Source of the DNA: Gibbula magus
Lineage: Eukaryota; Mollusca; Gastropoda; Trochida; Trochidae
DNA: 64,000 nucleotides
Assembly (NCBI GenBank): GCA_936450465.1
Contig: OW388297.1
Span: 53,064,989 to 53,128,988 of the forward strand
Direction: 5' to 3'
Shown here: positions 32,166-42,999 of the stretch, one piece after another
How the letters are laid out: each line of letters opens with the position of its first letter
How positions within the stretch are numbered: the first letter of the stretch is position 1
Program-made: the position numbers and the translations under genes
Notes under the pieces: model-generated
Told to the model about the DNA's origin: nothing
Database searches by the model: none
What the model saw: the letters and a program-made list of their open reading frames with translations, nothing else

Positions 32166-33074
32166 TGACATGGATTTCAAAGAATGGATAATAAGCAAAA
32201 TGGTTTATCAACCAAGACGTCATTGAAAGTCATTTCCTAGGTTATCTATCAATTGACTTATTATCCTTTCCTTTTAAAGTAGGTTTGGTGATTTTGGCAT
32301 AAACACATTTTCAGCTGAATTTGTAACCATCCATGTCCTTATTACTGCAATTGTTGGTTTACCAGGAAGAGGACATTCAGGTGATACAGATATTGCGTCA
32401 ATCAATCATGAAGCCAGAAAAACAGGAGGATGTCATGTACAGATGGTGTAATATTATGCAAACAGTACAGGCTCGATTTATTTACAGGTATATGCATACA
32501 TACAGAGAAACATATCTTTAGCACCATTATCCAGCTCTGCTTGCTCAAAGGCTTCCGTCCATCATTGGATGCCGCTCCTAAAGACACACCTTTATTCTAC
32601 CTCAACTCCCTTTGGTTGTGCACTTTTGAAGCTGCTAGGCACAGTTAAAGCAACAAGCTCATCCTCACATGGTATCTATCTTATAGCTGATTCAACTGGG
32701 CACACGGTCAAAGTGATTTGCCAAAGTATACCTGACGCTGCTACACCTTCAATAGGGTGTCTTGCACGTATTCATGTAGCCCCGGGTCATTTACAATCGG
32801 TTGTGACAACACTGAAAAGTCTAAACTTTTACACCCGGTCAAAGTTTGACTGGACCCCAGCACTTAAAGCCCGCTGGGTCGAAAGGCTATCTCTATTGAA
32901 TACAGTAATTGAAGTTACCTGGTGTCTTGAAATACTCATGAGCTTACCAGATAAGAATTATACTTGATAAGTTGTGGAAGGTGTTTAAAAGATACCCTAT
33001 ACAAATTGAGTTTGCAATAGCTGGCAGATGTACATGTAATTCACGTGTTGCGGAGTTGCTTGTTGTTGTATTAT
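32166..33074. other. non-coding stretch with an unrecognised 132-codon frame
   Basis: The frame 32569-32967 (+) is the longest non-transposon frame here but has no known motif, and it contains a CTCAACTCCCTTTGG phrase that recurs near 57139. Probably repeat-derived. Confidence 0.35.
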
Positions 33075-33289
33075 GACTTAACAACCAAATGGAAATTCAC
33101 AGGTAACCTAATCACTCTCGTCAATCACGCAGCAAGACAGATAGGTATACTATCGTATTCACCAGCCAGGTGTGACAGTTTATAAACCTTCAATGCATGT
33201 ACATGCACAGGCATGCTACTGAAAACAATAGCAGATAAATCTTCAATTATGCTAACATCTCATGTATTACAATACTCGGCGGCTGATGA
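33075..33289 (+). repeat. dispersed repeat; LINE target, first copy of the duplication at 33149-33289
   Basis: The first part (CAACCAAATGGAAATTCAC, CAGGTAACCTAATCAC) belongs to the family at 27165 and 34555. From 33149 the sequence is identical to 34016-34156 for all 141 bases, which brackets the LINE insertion. Confidence 0.85.
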
Positions 33290-33636
33290 AGGAAATCGAC
33301 GCTAAATATTGGAAAGAAAAGGTGCTATCTTTACCAAAATTGAGGACCTACAGGACTTTTAAAACGACTTTTAAAGCTGAATCTTACCTAAGCCTCCCAC
33401 GTTTCAAACGTTCCATACTTGCCTCGCTACGATGTGGATCTCTTAAACTAGAACTCGAAACGGGCAGATACACTACTCCCCCTACACCACCTGACCAAAG
33501 AACTTGTAAATATTGCTCCCACTCATGTGTTGAAGACGAAAAACACTTTCTTTTACAGTGTCCCTTTTATGACGACATACGTGAATCTGTTTTACCAACA
33601 TTGTTTTGTAATCAATCTTTTATTGGGAATACCTAA
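33290..33636 (+). pseudogene. LINE ORF2 C-terminal fragment
   Basis: About 115 codons with LRCGSLKLELETGRY, C-x2-C-x-H-like (CKYCSH) and H-x4-C-PFYDDIR. It resembles the C-terminus of the LINE at 29.9 kb (LRCGSLPLHVETGRR, H-x4-C-YFYEDLR). Only this 3' part was inserted; the frame begins inside the protein and is otherwise undamaged. Confidence 0.85.
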
Positions 33637-34015
33637 GATTTTAAATTCAGCTTTTTGGTAACTTCTACATCTTTTTTATCCAAATTAGGCTTAATGTGTT
33701 TTAAAATGTTTTATCGCCGTAAATTTTTAAAGCATACTGTTTCTTAACTTTTATTATTTTATGAATAGTTTTACATGTTGTGTATTACCATATTTCTATC
33801 TTACCATTATATCATGCTTTTATTGTAATTCTACTTTTATGCTTATATCTATGTACATTTCAACCGTGTCTCCTCGGCCTTTTTAGGCCTTGCATAAAAC
33901 CATTTTATCATGTATTTACAATCTGTATGTGTACCATGTAATTTTATGCGTGACACGTAAATAAACAATTCATTCATTCATTCATTCATTCATTCATTCA
34001 TTCATTCATTCATTC
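33290..34015 (+). mobile_element. short 5'-truncated LINE with (ATTC)n tail
   Basis: 726 bp: coding C-terminus, 3' UTR, AATAAACAATT, then about a dozen ATTC units. It sits exactly between two identical 141 bp direct repeats (33149-33289 and 34016-34156), so it is a single recent insertion with an unusually long target duplication. Confidence 0.9.
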
Positions 34016-34156
34016 ACTATCGTATTCACCAGCCAGGTGTGACAGTTTATAAACCTTCAATGCATGTACATGCACAGGCATGCTACTGAAAACAATAGCA
34101 GATAAATCTTCAATTATGCTAACATCTCATGTATTACAATACTCGGCGGCTGATGA
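34016..34156 (+). repeat. target-site duplication, second copy (141 bp)
   Basis: Base-for-base identical to 33149-33289 in my reading. After it the sequence (CACCATCGTGG) continues the pre-insertion locus. Confidence 0.92.
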
Positions 34157-34399
34157 CACCATCGTGGACGTGTGTTTTGGTAAGTTGATGAATGCATTTA
34201 CACGACATTTTGTCTCTGAGTTCATCGTCACTATAAATATGGTAATATGGTAAAATACAGGTAATCTCAGTACGTTATGTATACATATATATTATAATTA
34301 ATCTTTCAAGCAGACAGACGCGTGTTTATATCAAGAATTAAGTTGATACACCGATGGATGCATTTTAAAGTCATGTAGATGTTTCTGACTTCCTCAAGT

Positions 34400-34800
34400 G
34401 TGAGTTTACAAGCAGAGGGAAAATTCCCAGGTAATCTCATTATTTTAATCTATCGTACAGACAGACAGGTTTATATATCAAGTAATTAACTGTTTGGTAA
34501 TTCAATGGATGCATTGAAAAGTCATTTGCATGTTTCTGAGTTCCTCATTCCATTAAGTGTGAGTTTACAACCAGAGGGGAAATTCCCAGGTAATCTCATT
34601 ACTTTAATCAATCAAACAGCCAGACTGACAGGTGTATATCAACTTCACCGACCAGGTGTGAAGTCACGCAAACCTTAACTGCTGAATTGCATTTGCGTAT
34701 ATGCCAGCGCATGCTAATGAAAACAACACCATTTGCGTATGTCACGTATATGGCCTGAATAAATCGATTTCTTTTCAGAGTCCGAATAAATAAATACCGC
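34400..34800 (+). repeat. two copies of the AAATTCCCAGGT dispersed repeat
   Basis: GTGAGTTTACAA-CAGAGG-AAATTCCCAGGTAATCTCATTA appears near 34400 and again near 34560, about 160 bp apart. The second copy continues into the GTGTGAAGTCACGCAAACC and GCATGCTAATGAAAACAAC parts. Confidence 0.7.
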
Positions 34801-35089
34801 AGTGAGTTAATTAACTATTTAGTGCACACGTACCGAGGTGATTGTAGTTTACGTTAACCTAAATGTAGATGATCATTATCTTCATTATAGGCATTGAATG
34901 CGTTCCTGTTCACAAATGGTGCACGTGACCTTTTTATATGTTCCTAGAAAAGGGAACATTATTAAGACATTTTACATAGACATGTTCTGCCCTAAAAAGG
35001 GTCTACGTAGGCCTTTACGTTTTTTCATTACCTGCCCTTGTAAAGTGTCACAGACCTTCGAGGTTTCCAACAAAACATAAGTATTATGA

Positions 35090-35455
35090 TACAACCATTT
35101 TGAATAAGGAACTGGTAATAATTCGGTAACTTCACATTTTGAATAGGGAATAAGGAACTGGTAATAATTCGGTAACTTCAAATTTGAATAAGGAATAAGG
35201 AACTGGTAATAAGTTGCTAACTTCACATTTTAAATAGGGAATAAGGAACTGGTAATAATTCGCTAATTTCACATTTTGAATAAGGAATAAGGAACTGGTA
35301 ATAAGTTGCTAACTTCACATTTTGAATAGGGAATAAGGAACTGGTAGTAATTCGCTAACTTCACATTTTGAATAAGGAATAAGGAACTGGTAATAAGTCG
35401 TTAACTTCACATTTTGAATAGGGAATAAGGAAACTGGTAATAATTCGCAAAGTTC
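35090..35455 (+). repeat. 46 bp minisatellite with alternating two-unit pattern
   Basis: About seven units of TTCACATTTTGAATAGGGAA-TAAGGAACTGGTAATAATTC. Units mostly alternate between an AATAGGG...AATTCG form and an AATAAGG...AGTTGC form, so the amplification step was a dimer of about 92 bp. Confidence 0.9.
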
Positions 35456-36795
35456 ATAGACTCTACAGGTACAACCAGTTTGTGTACCGTGATATTTAAC
35501 CATCACTGCACGCACCTCCGTGTTATTTATACACGTTATAACCAGTGAATAAATGCTGGTGTATGTATCAGGGGTTACATTTTCGAAGCCCCCTTAGCGC
35601 TAAGAAGTTGTAAGCCAATGATAACGAATGGTACTTAGTTTTACTGCTAAACAGGTTCGAAACTCACGGCCAGGGACAAGAAGCCTGTAGAACCATGGAC
35701 GCTATTTATGAAGTTAAATAAAGTAAATTCATTTTAACAAACATTAATATTAGCAGGTGCCATTGAAGTTCTATTCAAAGTAACCGTGTTTGGCTATAAG
35801 TCGGACTTTACCATTACGAATTACTGTTCATATCGGAGTTAAATTGAGAAAGTTAGAGAGTGGATATGAAGTTGCACTTCTAAATAAAGTAGGGGGAATA
35901 CTCCCTGCATTGTTAAACAAAGAACTTTATGCACCAGTGGTTTTGAGGTTAACAACCGTTGGATACTTCATTACTTTGTGCACCCGTGCCCACAGTGAAG
36001 ACAGAGAGAGATAAAGAGCGATGAAATAAATTAGTTGCGTGTCACGCATAAAACTCATCAAATTGGTACAGTTATATAATACAGTATAAGAGTAAATTCC
36101 CAGCCTTATTGGCTTATGAGACGCGTAAAACAAATCACAGACTATATCAAATTTATTCAGTGAACGGGATCGGTAAACGAGCCATGCTGCTTTTTATGAA
36201 TATCTGTATTTTAACAATATTGAGTATTCATTTTATGACAAGCAATGAAATACTGGGAATTATCAGTGAAATAAACTGTCTATCAAACTACAATGAAGAT
36301 ATCTTACGTGTTTAATGTGACCAGTGACTGATATAGTTGACGTCATAGTTTGACGTAACGCATTCTCTTATGCCGTCACGTTGTTACTGGGATGTCGAAA
36401 ACGATATTGTTGGGGTGTAATGGCAATGATAAGATCATATAATACATATACATGTAATATCTGGCAATTCTTGACAAATACTATGTTTATATCACCTCGT
36501 AAGGTGTAGAGCAGTTTTTACGAGTGGTGCACTGGATGAGATATACATGGTATTATAGTCAAGAAAAGACAAACATACTGAGTTTAAATACAAATTACAC
36601 AATCGTATTTTGAATGAGATATAAAATAAAGGACACAGTAATCAGGAATTGAGGTTATGATTTATTTGTAATAAATTATGATCGGTGATAATAACTGTGA
36701 GTAATAAGGATGGAAAAAAACGATTTTTGTGGTTACAAAAGGGGCCAATGAGATTAGTTAGCCCATTAACAAGTCACAAGAATGTCAATAAAATT
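35456..36795. other. non-coding stretch
   Basis: No recognised gene. A CTTAGCGCTAAG palindrome with GTAAGCCA follow-on at 35593 belongs to the small palindromic family at 55.5 kb. Confidence 0.4.
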
Positions 36796-36803
36796 GTAAA
36801 CGT

Positions 36804-36964
36804 TCAGTAGCGTGTATGGCCACCCTGTGCATTAACAACTGCCAAACAACGCCTCCTCATTGATTGTCTGAGACGTGTAAACACATTATTGGGCAGTCGT
36901 CGCCATTGTTCCCACACATCAGCATCAATATCCTGCAAATTCTGGGTTTGGTTTCGAAGATGAG
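36804..36964 (-). pseudogene. Tc1-like transposase, C-terminal fragment
   Basis: The minus frame RNQTQNLQDIDADVWEQWRR, then LPNNVF, then QSMRRRC and GGHTRY-stop is the usual end of Tc1-family transposases (S-x-RRRC...GGHT-x-Y). Only about 53 residues remain; the DDE core and the terminal repeats are not seen. It is an old remnant. Confidence 0.75.
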
Positions 36965-37004
36965 TATACATGAATACATGTAGTTGATGCTTTAATGTTA
37001 TTAA

Positions 37005-37400
37005 TTAAGTATTTCCGTATTGGCCGAGTTACAGGTCCGAGGTCCGTTGTATTGGCCCAAGACGAAGTCGAGGGCCAATACAACGGACCGAGGATCTGTA
37101 ACTCGGCCAATACGGAAATATTTAATTAATGACAATTTTATTAATTGACCTCTTTTCATTCTATCTGCACAACCCTAAATATCTTATTTATATTGAAATA
37201 ATAATTATAAACAAGATTGTGAACAGATACCATAGGTCAAAGTTGTGAAGCGACAGCTTCGGGCTTTCACGAAATGTGCGACTGCGCATGCTCAGACTCA
37301 TATTGGCCAAGTGTGTCTCGTTTTGGCCCAGTTTGTCTGAATTTGGCCCACTTTGTCCGTATTGGCCAAGTTGTCGAATCATAGGGTCTAGGCTGTAAAC
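37005..37400 (+). repeat. CCGTATTGGCC hairpin repeat (clear copy)
   Basis: Perfect-looking hairpin at about 37010-37125: TTCCGTATTGGCCGAGTTAC and CCGTTGTATTGGCCC, then a short loop and their complements. It is followed by sequence homologous to 14140-14400. Several further TATTGGCC/TTTGGCCC motifs follow at 37300-37375. Confidence 0.75.
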
Positions 37401-38680
37401 GTACAGTACGTGTATACGTGCAATAACATTGATAGTTAATTCATAATTTATAATATAGGTTTCACAAGGTTGCATTTTATATCATAATGGAAGTACAAAC
37501 AAAACAACATAATATTCTAACACGTCAATATGAACTGTTTATCTCAGGCTTTTACATGTTTGTCCATTAATCTATTTCTGGTTGTTGACATTTTGGATTT
37601 TACCCTTATGTTTTAATCGCTGAAAGTGACGGCTCATGCCTATCGTTTAAATCAGAACATAAAAATAATGACTATAACAAAGGTCGATAAAATGAAAAGA
37701 ACATGTTTATAACCAGTGGTATTATACTGTTCACGATTAAAGCAGATGGTATTTTATAAATATTTAATTTACTTTAAAACATTGACATACGATTATGTCA
37801 AGCTATATTGTGCTATGGTTCTATTTCCGTCACTACCCAATTAAAAGATAAAGTATATGAATATATCAAAGTACATGAATATTTCATAATATACTTTAAG
37901 TGGAATATTTTTGGAAACAAGATTTGCAGATTGTTGCTACTAATTGCATGGATACGTCAATGTCCCACAAAGCACTTCGTTTGAACACTATTTGATTAAA
38001 CAACATTTTTGTTTTCATTTCATAGTTTGATAATTATAGATTAAAGAAGCCAGCGATGAAAACATTATTAGAGGCTTGAAATTAAATGTTTATGTATGGA
38101 ATTTTAGCATGTGACACAAAAATAAACTATTTATCTTCTTCGTCTGCTTCTTCTTCTTCTTCTTAATCTCTCAAACAGTAAGACACAATTATATAAGGAC
38201 AAAAAGGCGTGGATTCCGCCCAGTCGGATCCGCCAAATCATGGACGGATCTGGTAGGATTCGGGTAGCGTATTCCATCCCGTTAGGTCCTGCTGTGTGGA
38301 TATCATGTCCAACAAGTGTGACGATATGCAAATCATGTTTGTGTACTCACATTGGCTTTTGAAATTCATGTTCACAAAATGTCTTAAAACGCCCGTGGGA
38401 TGCCCTGCGCCATCAGTCGATATGTATCCGCTAAACTATATACTAAATGTTGGGTCGCGGATACAGCAATACTAATGAAGCGGGATGTCCATGAGAATCC
38501 AATGCTGTCTTTCATAAGAGAACTGCCCTAGGGGAACAGGCATGGCTGATTAAAAAAAGTGTTATTGAGTAAAAAGCACATGGTAGTTTTCATAATGAGG
38601 GGCCGCTAGGAACATCACCACAGTAACACTGTGACCTCATAAGAGAATTCGTTACGTCAGATCACGGTTTTATGAGTTGT
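37401..38680. other. non-coding stretch with (TTC)n
   Basis: Only a CTTCTT microsatellite at about 38135-38163 is visible; no gene or family repeat was recognised. Confidence 0.45.
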
Positions 38681-38709
38681 GGTGTGTGTATATATATATA
38701 TATATTTTT

Positions 38710-39150
38710 CCTTGTCTCTATTACCCCGAATATGTAGGTCACAGGGCTCATGACCTAAAACCCTATTTCCATCTACTTCTCCGGTATAAAAAGGTAAAAA
38801 ACGTGAAATGTCGTGTACAGAGACCTTGGCCAATGAGGATTCTGAATTTTACATTCTTTTACTCTGTGACCAAATGTATTGGTCACAGTTGTTTCGACCT
38901 AAAAAACCCAACTATTTTCACCCTTTTTCGCCATTACGAAAAGCTATAGAAAGTTGAAATGCTGTCTACAGACTCCTTGACCAATGGAGATTGTGAACTG
39001 TCGATTTAGCGACCCTGTGATCCCAAATATGGGTCACAGGTGTCATGACCTAAAAACCTATTTTTATCTTCGTGTCAAGAACGAAAAGGCCCAGAAAGTT
39101 ATGTACAGACTCCTTATACAGTGCCGATCTGAAACTGATGTTTTAGTGGA
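38710..39150 (+). repeat. three diverged tandem units of about 150 bp
   Basis: GGTCACAGGGCTCATGACCT, GGTCACAGTTGTTTCGACCT and GGTCACAGGTGTCATGACCT occur at about 38731, 38881 and 39032, each followed by AAAA(C/A)CC, and with TACAGA-C-CCTTG between. About 25-30% diverged; preceded by a (TA)n run at 38687-38706. Confidence 0.75.
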
Positions 39151-39295
39151 GCGTCAGAGGCCATTGCCTTAACATTATTTTTTTTTATAGTTCTTGAAAT
39201 CTATAATCATTTGAAAAGACTCCTTGGCACACAATGTACAATGTACATATTCTTTGGCTACAACCTTCAAACCTTGTTTCATTTTCATTTCAAGA

Positions 39296-39400
39296 TTCAA
39301 AGGGCTGTAGCAAGTTTTTTTGCTAAATGTATTTTCCCACTGAAAATCATATTTCATATTTCTCATTATTTTAACACATGCTTTCTAACTGAACTAAATT
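39296..39400 (+). mobile_element. MITE remnant (TTAA family, left part)
   Basis: CAAAGGGCTGTAGCAAGTTT resembles the AAAGGGGC(A/T)GTAGCACGTTT end of the family; the rest is too diverged to align by eye. Confidence 0.35.
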
Positions 39401-39950
39401 TAAAAAATACTAAATCAACACCATTGCCATTTATAGCTTTAAAATATAACTGAAACAGAATGTCATGATTGGACAAATAATCTGAACTTTGTAGTGTAGT
39501 GTATCACCTAGGACAATTTTGGTACATCCTGTTGCTGTACATTCTATGTATATTACATTATTTACTCATGTATCACCGATGGTGGATTTTTTTAATAATG
39601 AGTAATGAGTTAATGAGTAATTAATAAAAACGATAGATGATGATGTCTCAGCACTGCCCAGATGGTAAAAATTCAGTACCATTGCATTTTTCCTGGGGTC
39701 TGGGGTAAAACGTAATTAAATATTTATTAAATGAATTAATGATTTTTATTTATTTTACCACAATCACCAAGTGTTGTTTATATAATTAGCGCTCTGTTTT
39801 GGGGGAATTCTTTTGACCCTTATCTGGGCCGAAACACTATCACCAAGGGTAAAACTTAAGCTACCCTTAATTAGTGAACCATAAAAACATGTTGTTTTTA
39901 AGCATTCTTTCTTTTGGGAATTCTCCTTTTGGAAGATACCCACAATGTCA
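39401..39950. other. non-coding stretch
   Basis: AT-rich, nothing recognised. Confidence 0.4.
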
Positions 39951-39954
39951 TATA

Positions 39955-40225
39955 TATAATGTCTACATTCGCTTCGGATCAAGGTTCGAATCCCGCCCGG
40001 GGCTCGGCAACTTTGTCTCCTGTGTAGATCAGTTCTACATGCAGTAAGGTTTGGGTGCAATGCTAAAATGGATTCTCTAGTTCCAGCCGAAGATCGCAGG
40101 TTTCATCGCAATGCATAGCCATCATGGCGTTGTGGGCCTTCTCCCTACCTTGATACTTGCAGCCGTAATATATATGTAATACTCTTGAAAGCGGCCTTAA
40201 ATCCCATCTCACTTTACCTACATTC
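39955..40225 (+). mobile_element. tRNA-derived SINE, family A
   Basis: B-box GGTTCGAATCCCGCCCGGGG, then TTTGGGTGCAATGCTAAAAT, GCAGGTTTCATCGCAATGCA and ATACTCTTGAAAGCGGC, in the order of the 58.5 kb copy. The A-box end is damaged. Confidence 0.75.
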
Positions 40226-40314
40226 GCTTCAGCAATCACCGTTGTATTGACGGGTATGAATATATCAATAAAATCTGTTCAGTCACGTTTGCTGGCATCA
40301 AACGGACCGCAGTG

Positions 40315-40520
40315 CTTTTACATGCACACATCGTGTGTGAACGTCAATTAAAAGTCGGGTTCGCTCATGTAGCATGTGCAGTGTGACTCGCTCCTTTCAG
40401 TTCCACATGTGACAACTAAGCTAATTTTGTTCGGTAGTAGAGTAAACGTGCTGTATTAATTTGTTACTACCTACATTCACATTTACACAAAGCCGTTGTT
40501 GAAAAACACAAAACATCTAG
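40315..40520 (+). repeat. dispersed repeat, partner of 28826-29050
   Basis: See shared phrases CGCTCATGTAGCATGTGCA, TTTTGTTCGGTAGTAGAGTA and ACAAAGCCGTTG. The two copies have the same orientation and lie 11.5 kb apart. Confidence 0.65.
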
Positions 40521-41295
40521 TTTTCCTTAAATGATACAAAATATTTTGAAAACGATAATTATGAAATTATGCATTATACACATTTGTTAATGATTTGAAC
40601 AGACTGTCTCGAATATTTCTGCTATGGAAAATGTGCCATCATTTCCCATCAATATACCTTCGGGGCCAAAATAAACTATAAAAAATGAAAGACATTTTAA
40701 TCCACGACGGATGGACAAGATCTACTTCATATTTCTGAAAAACTTTATAATCTTGTTAACTAGGTGATATAGGGGAGTGAAATATTACATTATACTTGTT
40801 TTATGACGCTATACAACAATATTTAGCAACAAATACAAATCCAAGGATTTATGTACATATTTCATATATTTATTTACCATATTTCATAATGTTCTGGCCA
40901 AATACCATTCAAGATCGACTTTATTGGCCAACATTATTTTGTTTTTAACTGTTACAAATGAATGTTTAAAATATTGACATGAAGTGATATGACGAAAAGT
41001 CTAAACGAATCAGAGGTATTTCTAAAGTCAATATCCGCGAAAGTTTGGCCAACCCCATGCAATCATGTATATTTCTTTGCCATGCAAAGTGAGTTTGCAC
41101 GGGCGTTGTTCATTTCACCTTGCTTAGCACGAGCATCACGAAATGATTGTCAGAACAAACATAACAAATCTTGTTTTGGGCTACACGTAAGTCATATTGT
41201 ATGAGCTATGAGATAAAGTGAGCTGCAAAGTTGTAATATGAAATTCCCAGAGAATAGAATCGGATAGTTTCCAGTTCGTGTTTCAGTATGTTTAA
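40521..41295. other. non-coding stretch
   Basis: AT-rich; a 71-codon frame at 40989-41204 (+) has no recognisable motif. Confidence 0.4.
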
Positions 41296-41299
41296 TGTA

Positions 41300-41545
41300 T
41301 AGTTTACAGGGGTTGTATTCATTTTTTTCAAATTTTATTTTTTTCAAATTTTCCATTTATAATGATAGTCATTTTATATTTACTTTAGAGCGTAAAACAT
41401 CTTATTACACAAACCAATTATCCGTAGTGGTAATAACGGTGTTGCGTATGAAGCAAAAATTGCATGGCGGCCATTTTAATGTGAACACATTTTATTTTTT
41501 CGAATAACAAAAACGATTTCCATGGCTTTACAAAAACCATATACT
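41300..41545 (+). mobile_element. TTAA-family MITE, partial
   Basis: Carries CCATTTATAATGATAGTCAT, GGTAATAACGGTGTTGCGTA, TGGCGGCCATTTTAATGTGA and CCATGGCTTTACAAAAACCAT in family order. The left terminus is degraded and the right third is missing. Confidence 0.7.
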
Positions 41546-42425
41546 ACTACTACTGACAAGATGACGACGACTGCCACCTATGAACCTAGGTCAACCACAT
41601 GAAAACTGTCCTTCGGATTTGTCATTAAAGGTATATCTGCATTCCTCTCCCCTTTAGTATGAAACTGTCAAAATATGATAACTGATAACGCTCGGGGAAT
41701 CTCCAATCAGACGTTCTTCAAAACATACACGTATTTCAATCTTATAACCAAATAATTATTTGCGAATGAATCAATATCGAATACATCGGCTGAGTTTTAA
41801 ATCAATCTAGACACACAAAAATCAGCAAGCGGACATTCAACCGCAATGTAAAATCTTCCACGTAAACTGACACTATTAATATAGAAGCTTCATTGGAGCG
41901 AATATGATAACAATACATAATTCATGCATATTATTTACATCATCACTAGACCATGACACTCTGGTTCGATTAATACATTACACGTGGAGCAGATGGTAGA
42001 GTTTATTGCTTAACGACTTCCTCTTTGCCACTAGGCGAGTTATAAAAACATTCTTCTGTTTGATATATTAATTTATTATATACCCATGTAAACTTAAGAT
42101 AGTAATACAGGGATGCAATACGGTTCCCGTGGTCGATTTCCGTATTGCACGGTGAATTCCGTATTGCACGGCTGACGGTTCTACTTTCTCTAAACTTCGG
42201 CACTTCTCGGAATTTTCCGTACTTTTCAATGTTTACCCAATTAAATCTCCGGAATTTATGTTTTGATAATACTGCTAGTATTTGTTCAGTTGATTAAAGT
42301 ATCAGCATGGATTTGGCCTAATACTAACAGCACAAGCAGGGACAATGTTGCTCAAATTATCATTAACAAGGCAGAAAAGCGTAAAGTAGAAGGGGAATCG
42401 AAAGCATTGCCGAAAGATTCGCTAG
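41546..42425. other. non-coding stretch with CCGTATTGCACGG repeats
   Basis: Around 42110-42185 ATTTCCGTATTGCACGG and ATTCCGTATTGCACGG occur 20 bases apart. A 98-codon frame (42263-42559, +) starts with a hydrophobic run but overlaps the CRE cluster and is unrecognised. Confidence 0.4.
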
Positions 42426-42431
42426 CGATGC

Positions 42432-42490
42432 TGCGTCACTGTGACGTCACAACCGTTTACTATTGTGACGTCATAACCATGGTTACGTCA
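42432..42490. promoter_or_regulatory. cluster of CRE/ATF-like sites
   Basis: Perfect TGACGTCA palindromes at 42442-42449 and 42466-42473, plus a TGCGTCA at 42432 and a TTACGTCA at 42483: four CREB/ATF-type sites in 59 bp. No promoter or exon is recognised beside them; they may belong to a repeat. Confidence 0.4.
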
Positions 42491-42790
42491 TTCGAAAGAA
42501 GCACGACGCACGGAAGCCTGAATGTTGTTTCTTATTTTCAGTTCTTTGTAATTAAATGATAATAAACCAAATTTGATGGTTTAATGATGTTACCACACTG
42601 AAGAAAATTTCACTTACAGCTCTTTAGGGCTGGAAAATGAGAAAATAAAGATATTATTAAGACATCAAATCGTGAGTCGTGCTAGTCAAGCAACCGTCCG
42701 TGTATCAATACGCAGCACGTCGTCCCAGTTAATTTATGCAACTTTATTTGTTTACCAATTTGCTAATAAAAAGGGGTATATAATAAATAT

Positions 42791-42945
42791 AGAACATCAT
42801 ACTTGTGCATTTGGATCGTTTGTATTGAACTCGAAGCTGCCATGGAAGCGGAGGAACAACTCGTTCTTCGAACTCGTTGTTCCTCCGCTTCCATGACATC
42901 TTCTCGTTCAATACAAACGATCCAAATGCACAAGTATGATGTTCT
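42791..42945. repeat. 155 bp near-perfect palindrome
   Basis: AGAACATCATACTTGTGCAT at 42791 and onward pairs with its complement ending at 42945. The outer arms are perfect for about 39 bp, then a small mismatch zone, then an inner 20 bp perfect arm (CATGGAAGCGGAGGAACAAC) around a loop of about 15 bases. The loop itself is partly self-complementary. No terminal duplication was identified. Confidence 0.9.
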
Positions 42946-42999
42946 ATATATATATTTTCAATATATCATCACTTGGTGAAAAACGCGTCTTGAATATCG

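Noticed and set aside
32569..32967. 132-codon plus-strand frame as a host gene
   Set aside because: No motif, leader or splice support, and part of it recurs near 57.1 kb as a dispersed repeat.
33955..34015. (ATTC)n as an independent microsatellite
   Set aside because: It is the 3' tail of the LINE and ends exactly at the target duplication.
35090..35455. CRISPR-like repeat-spacer pattern
   Set aside because: The alternating parts are variants of one 46 bp unit, not unique spacers.
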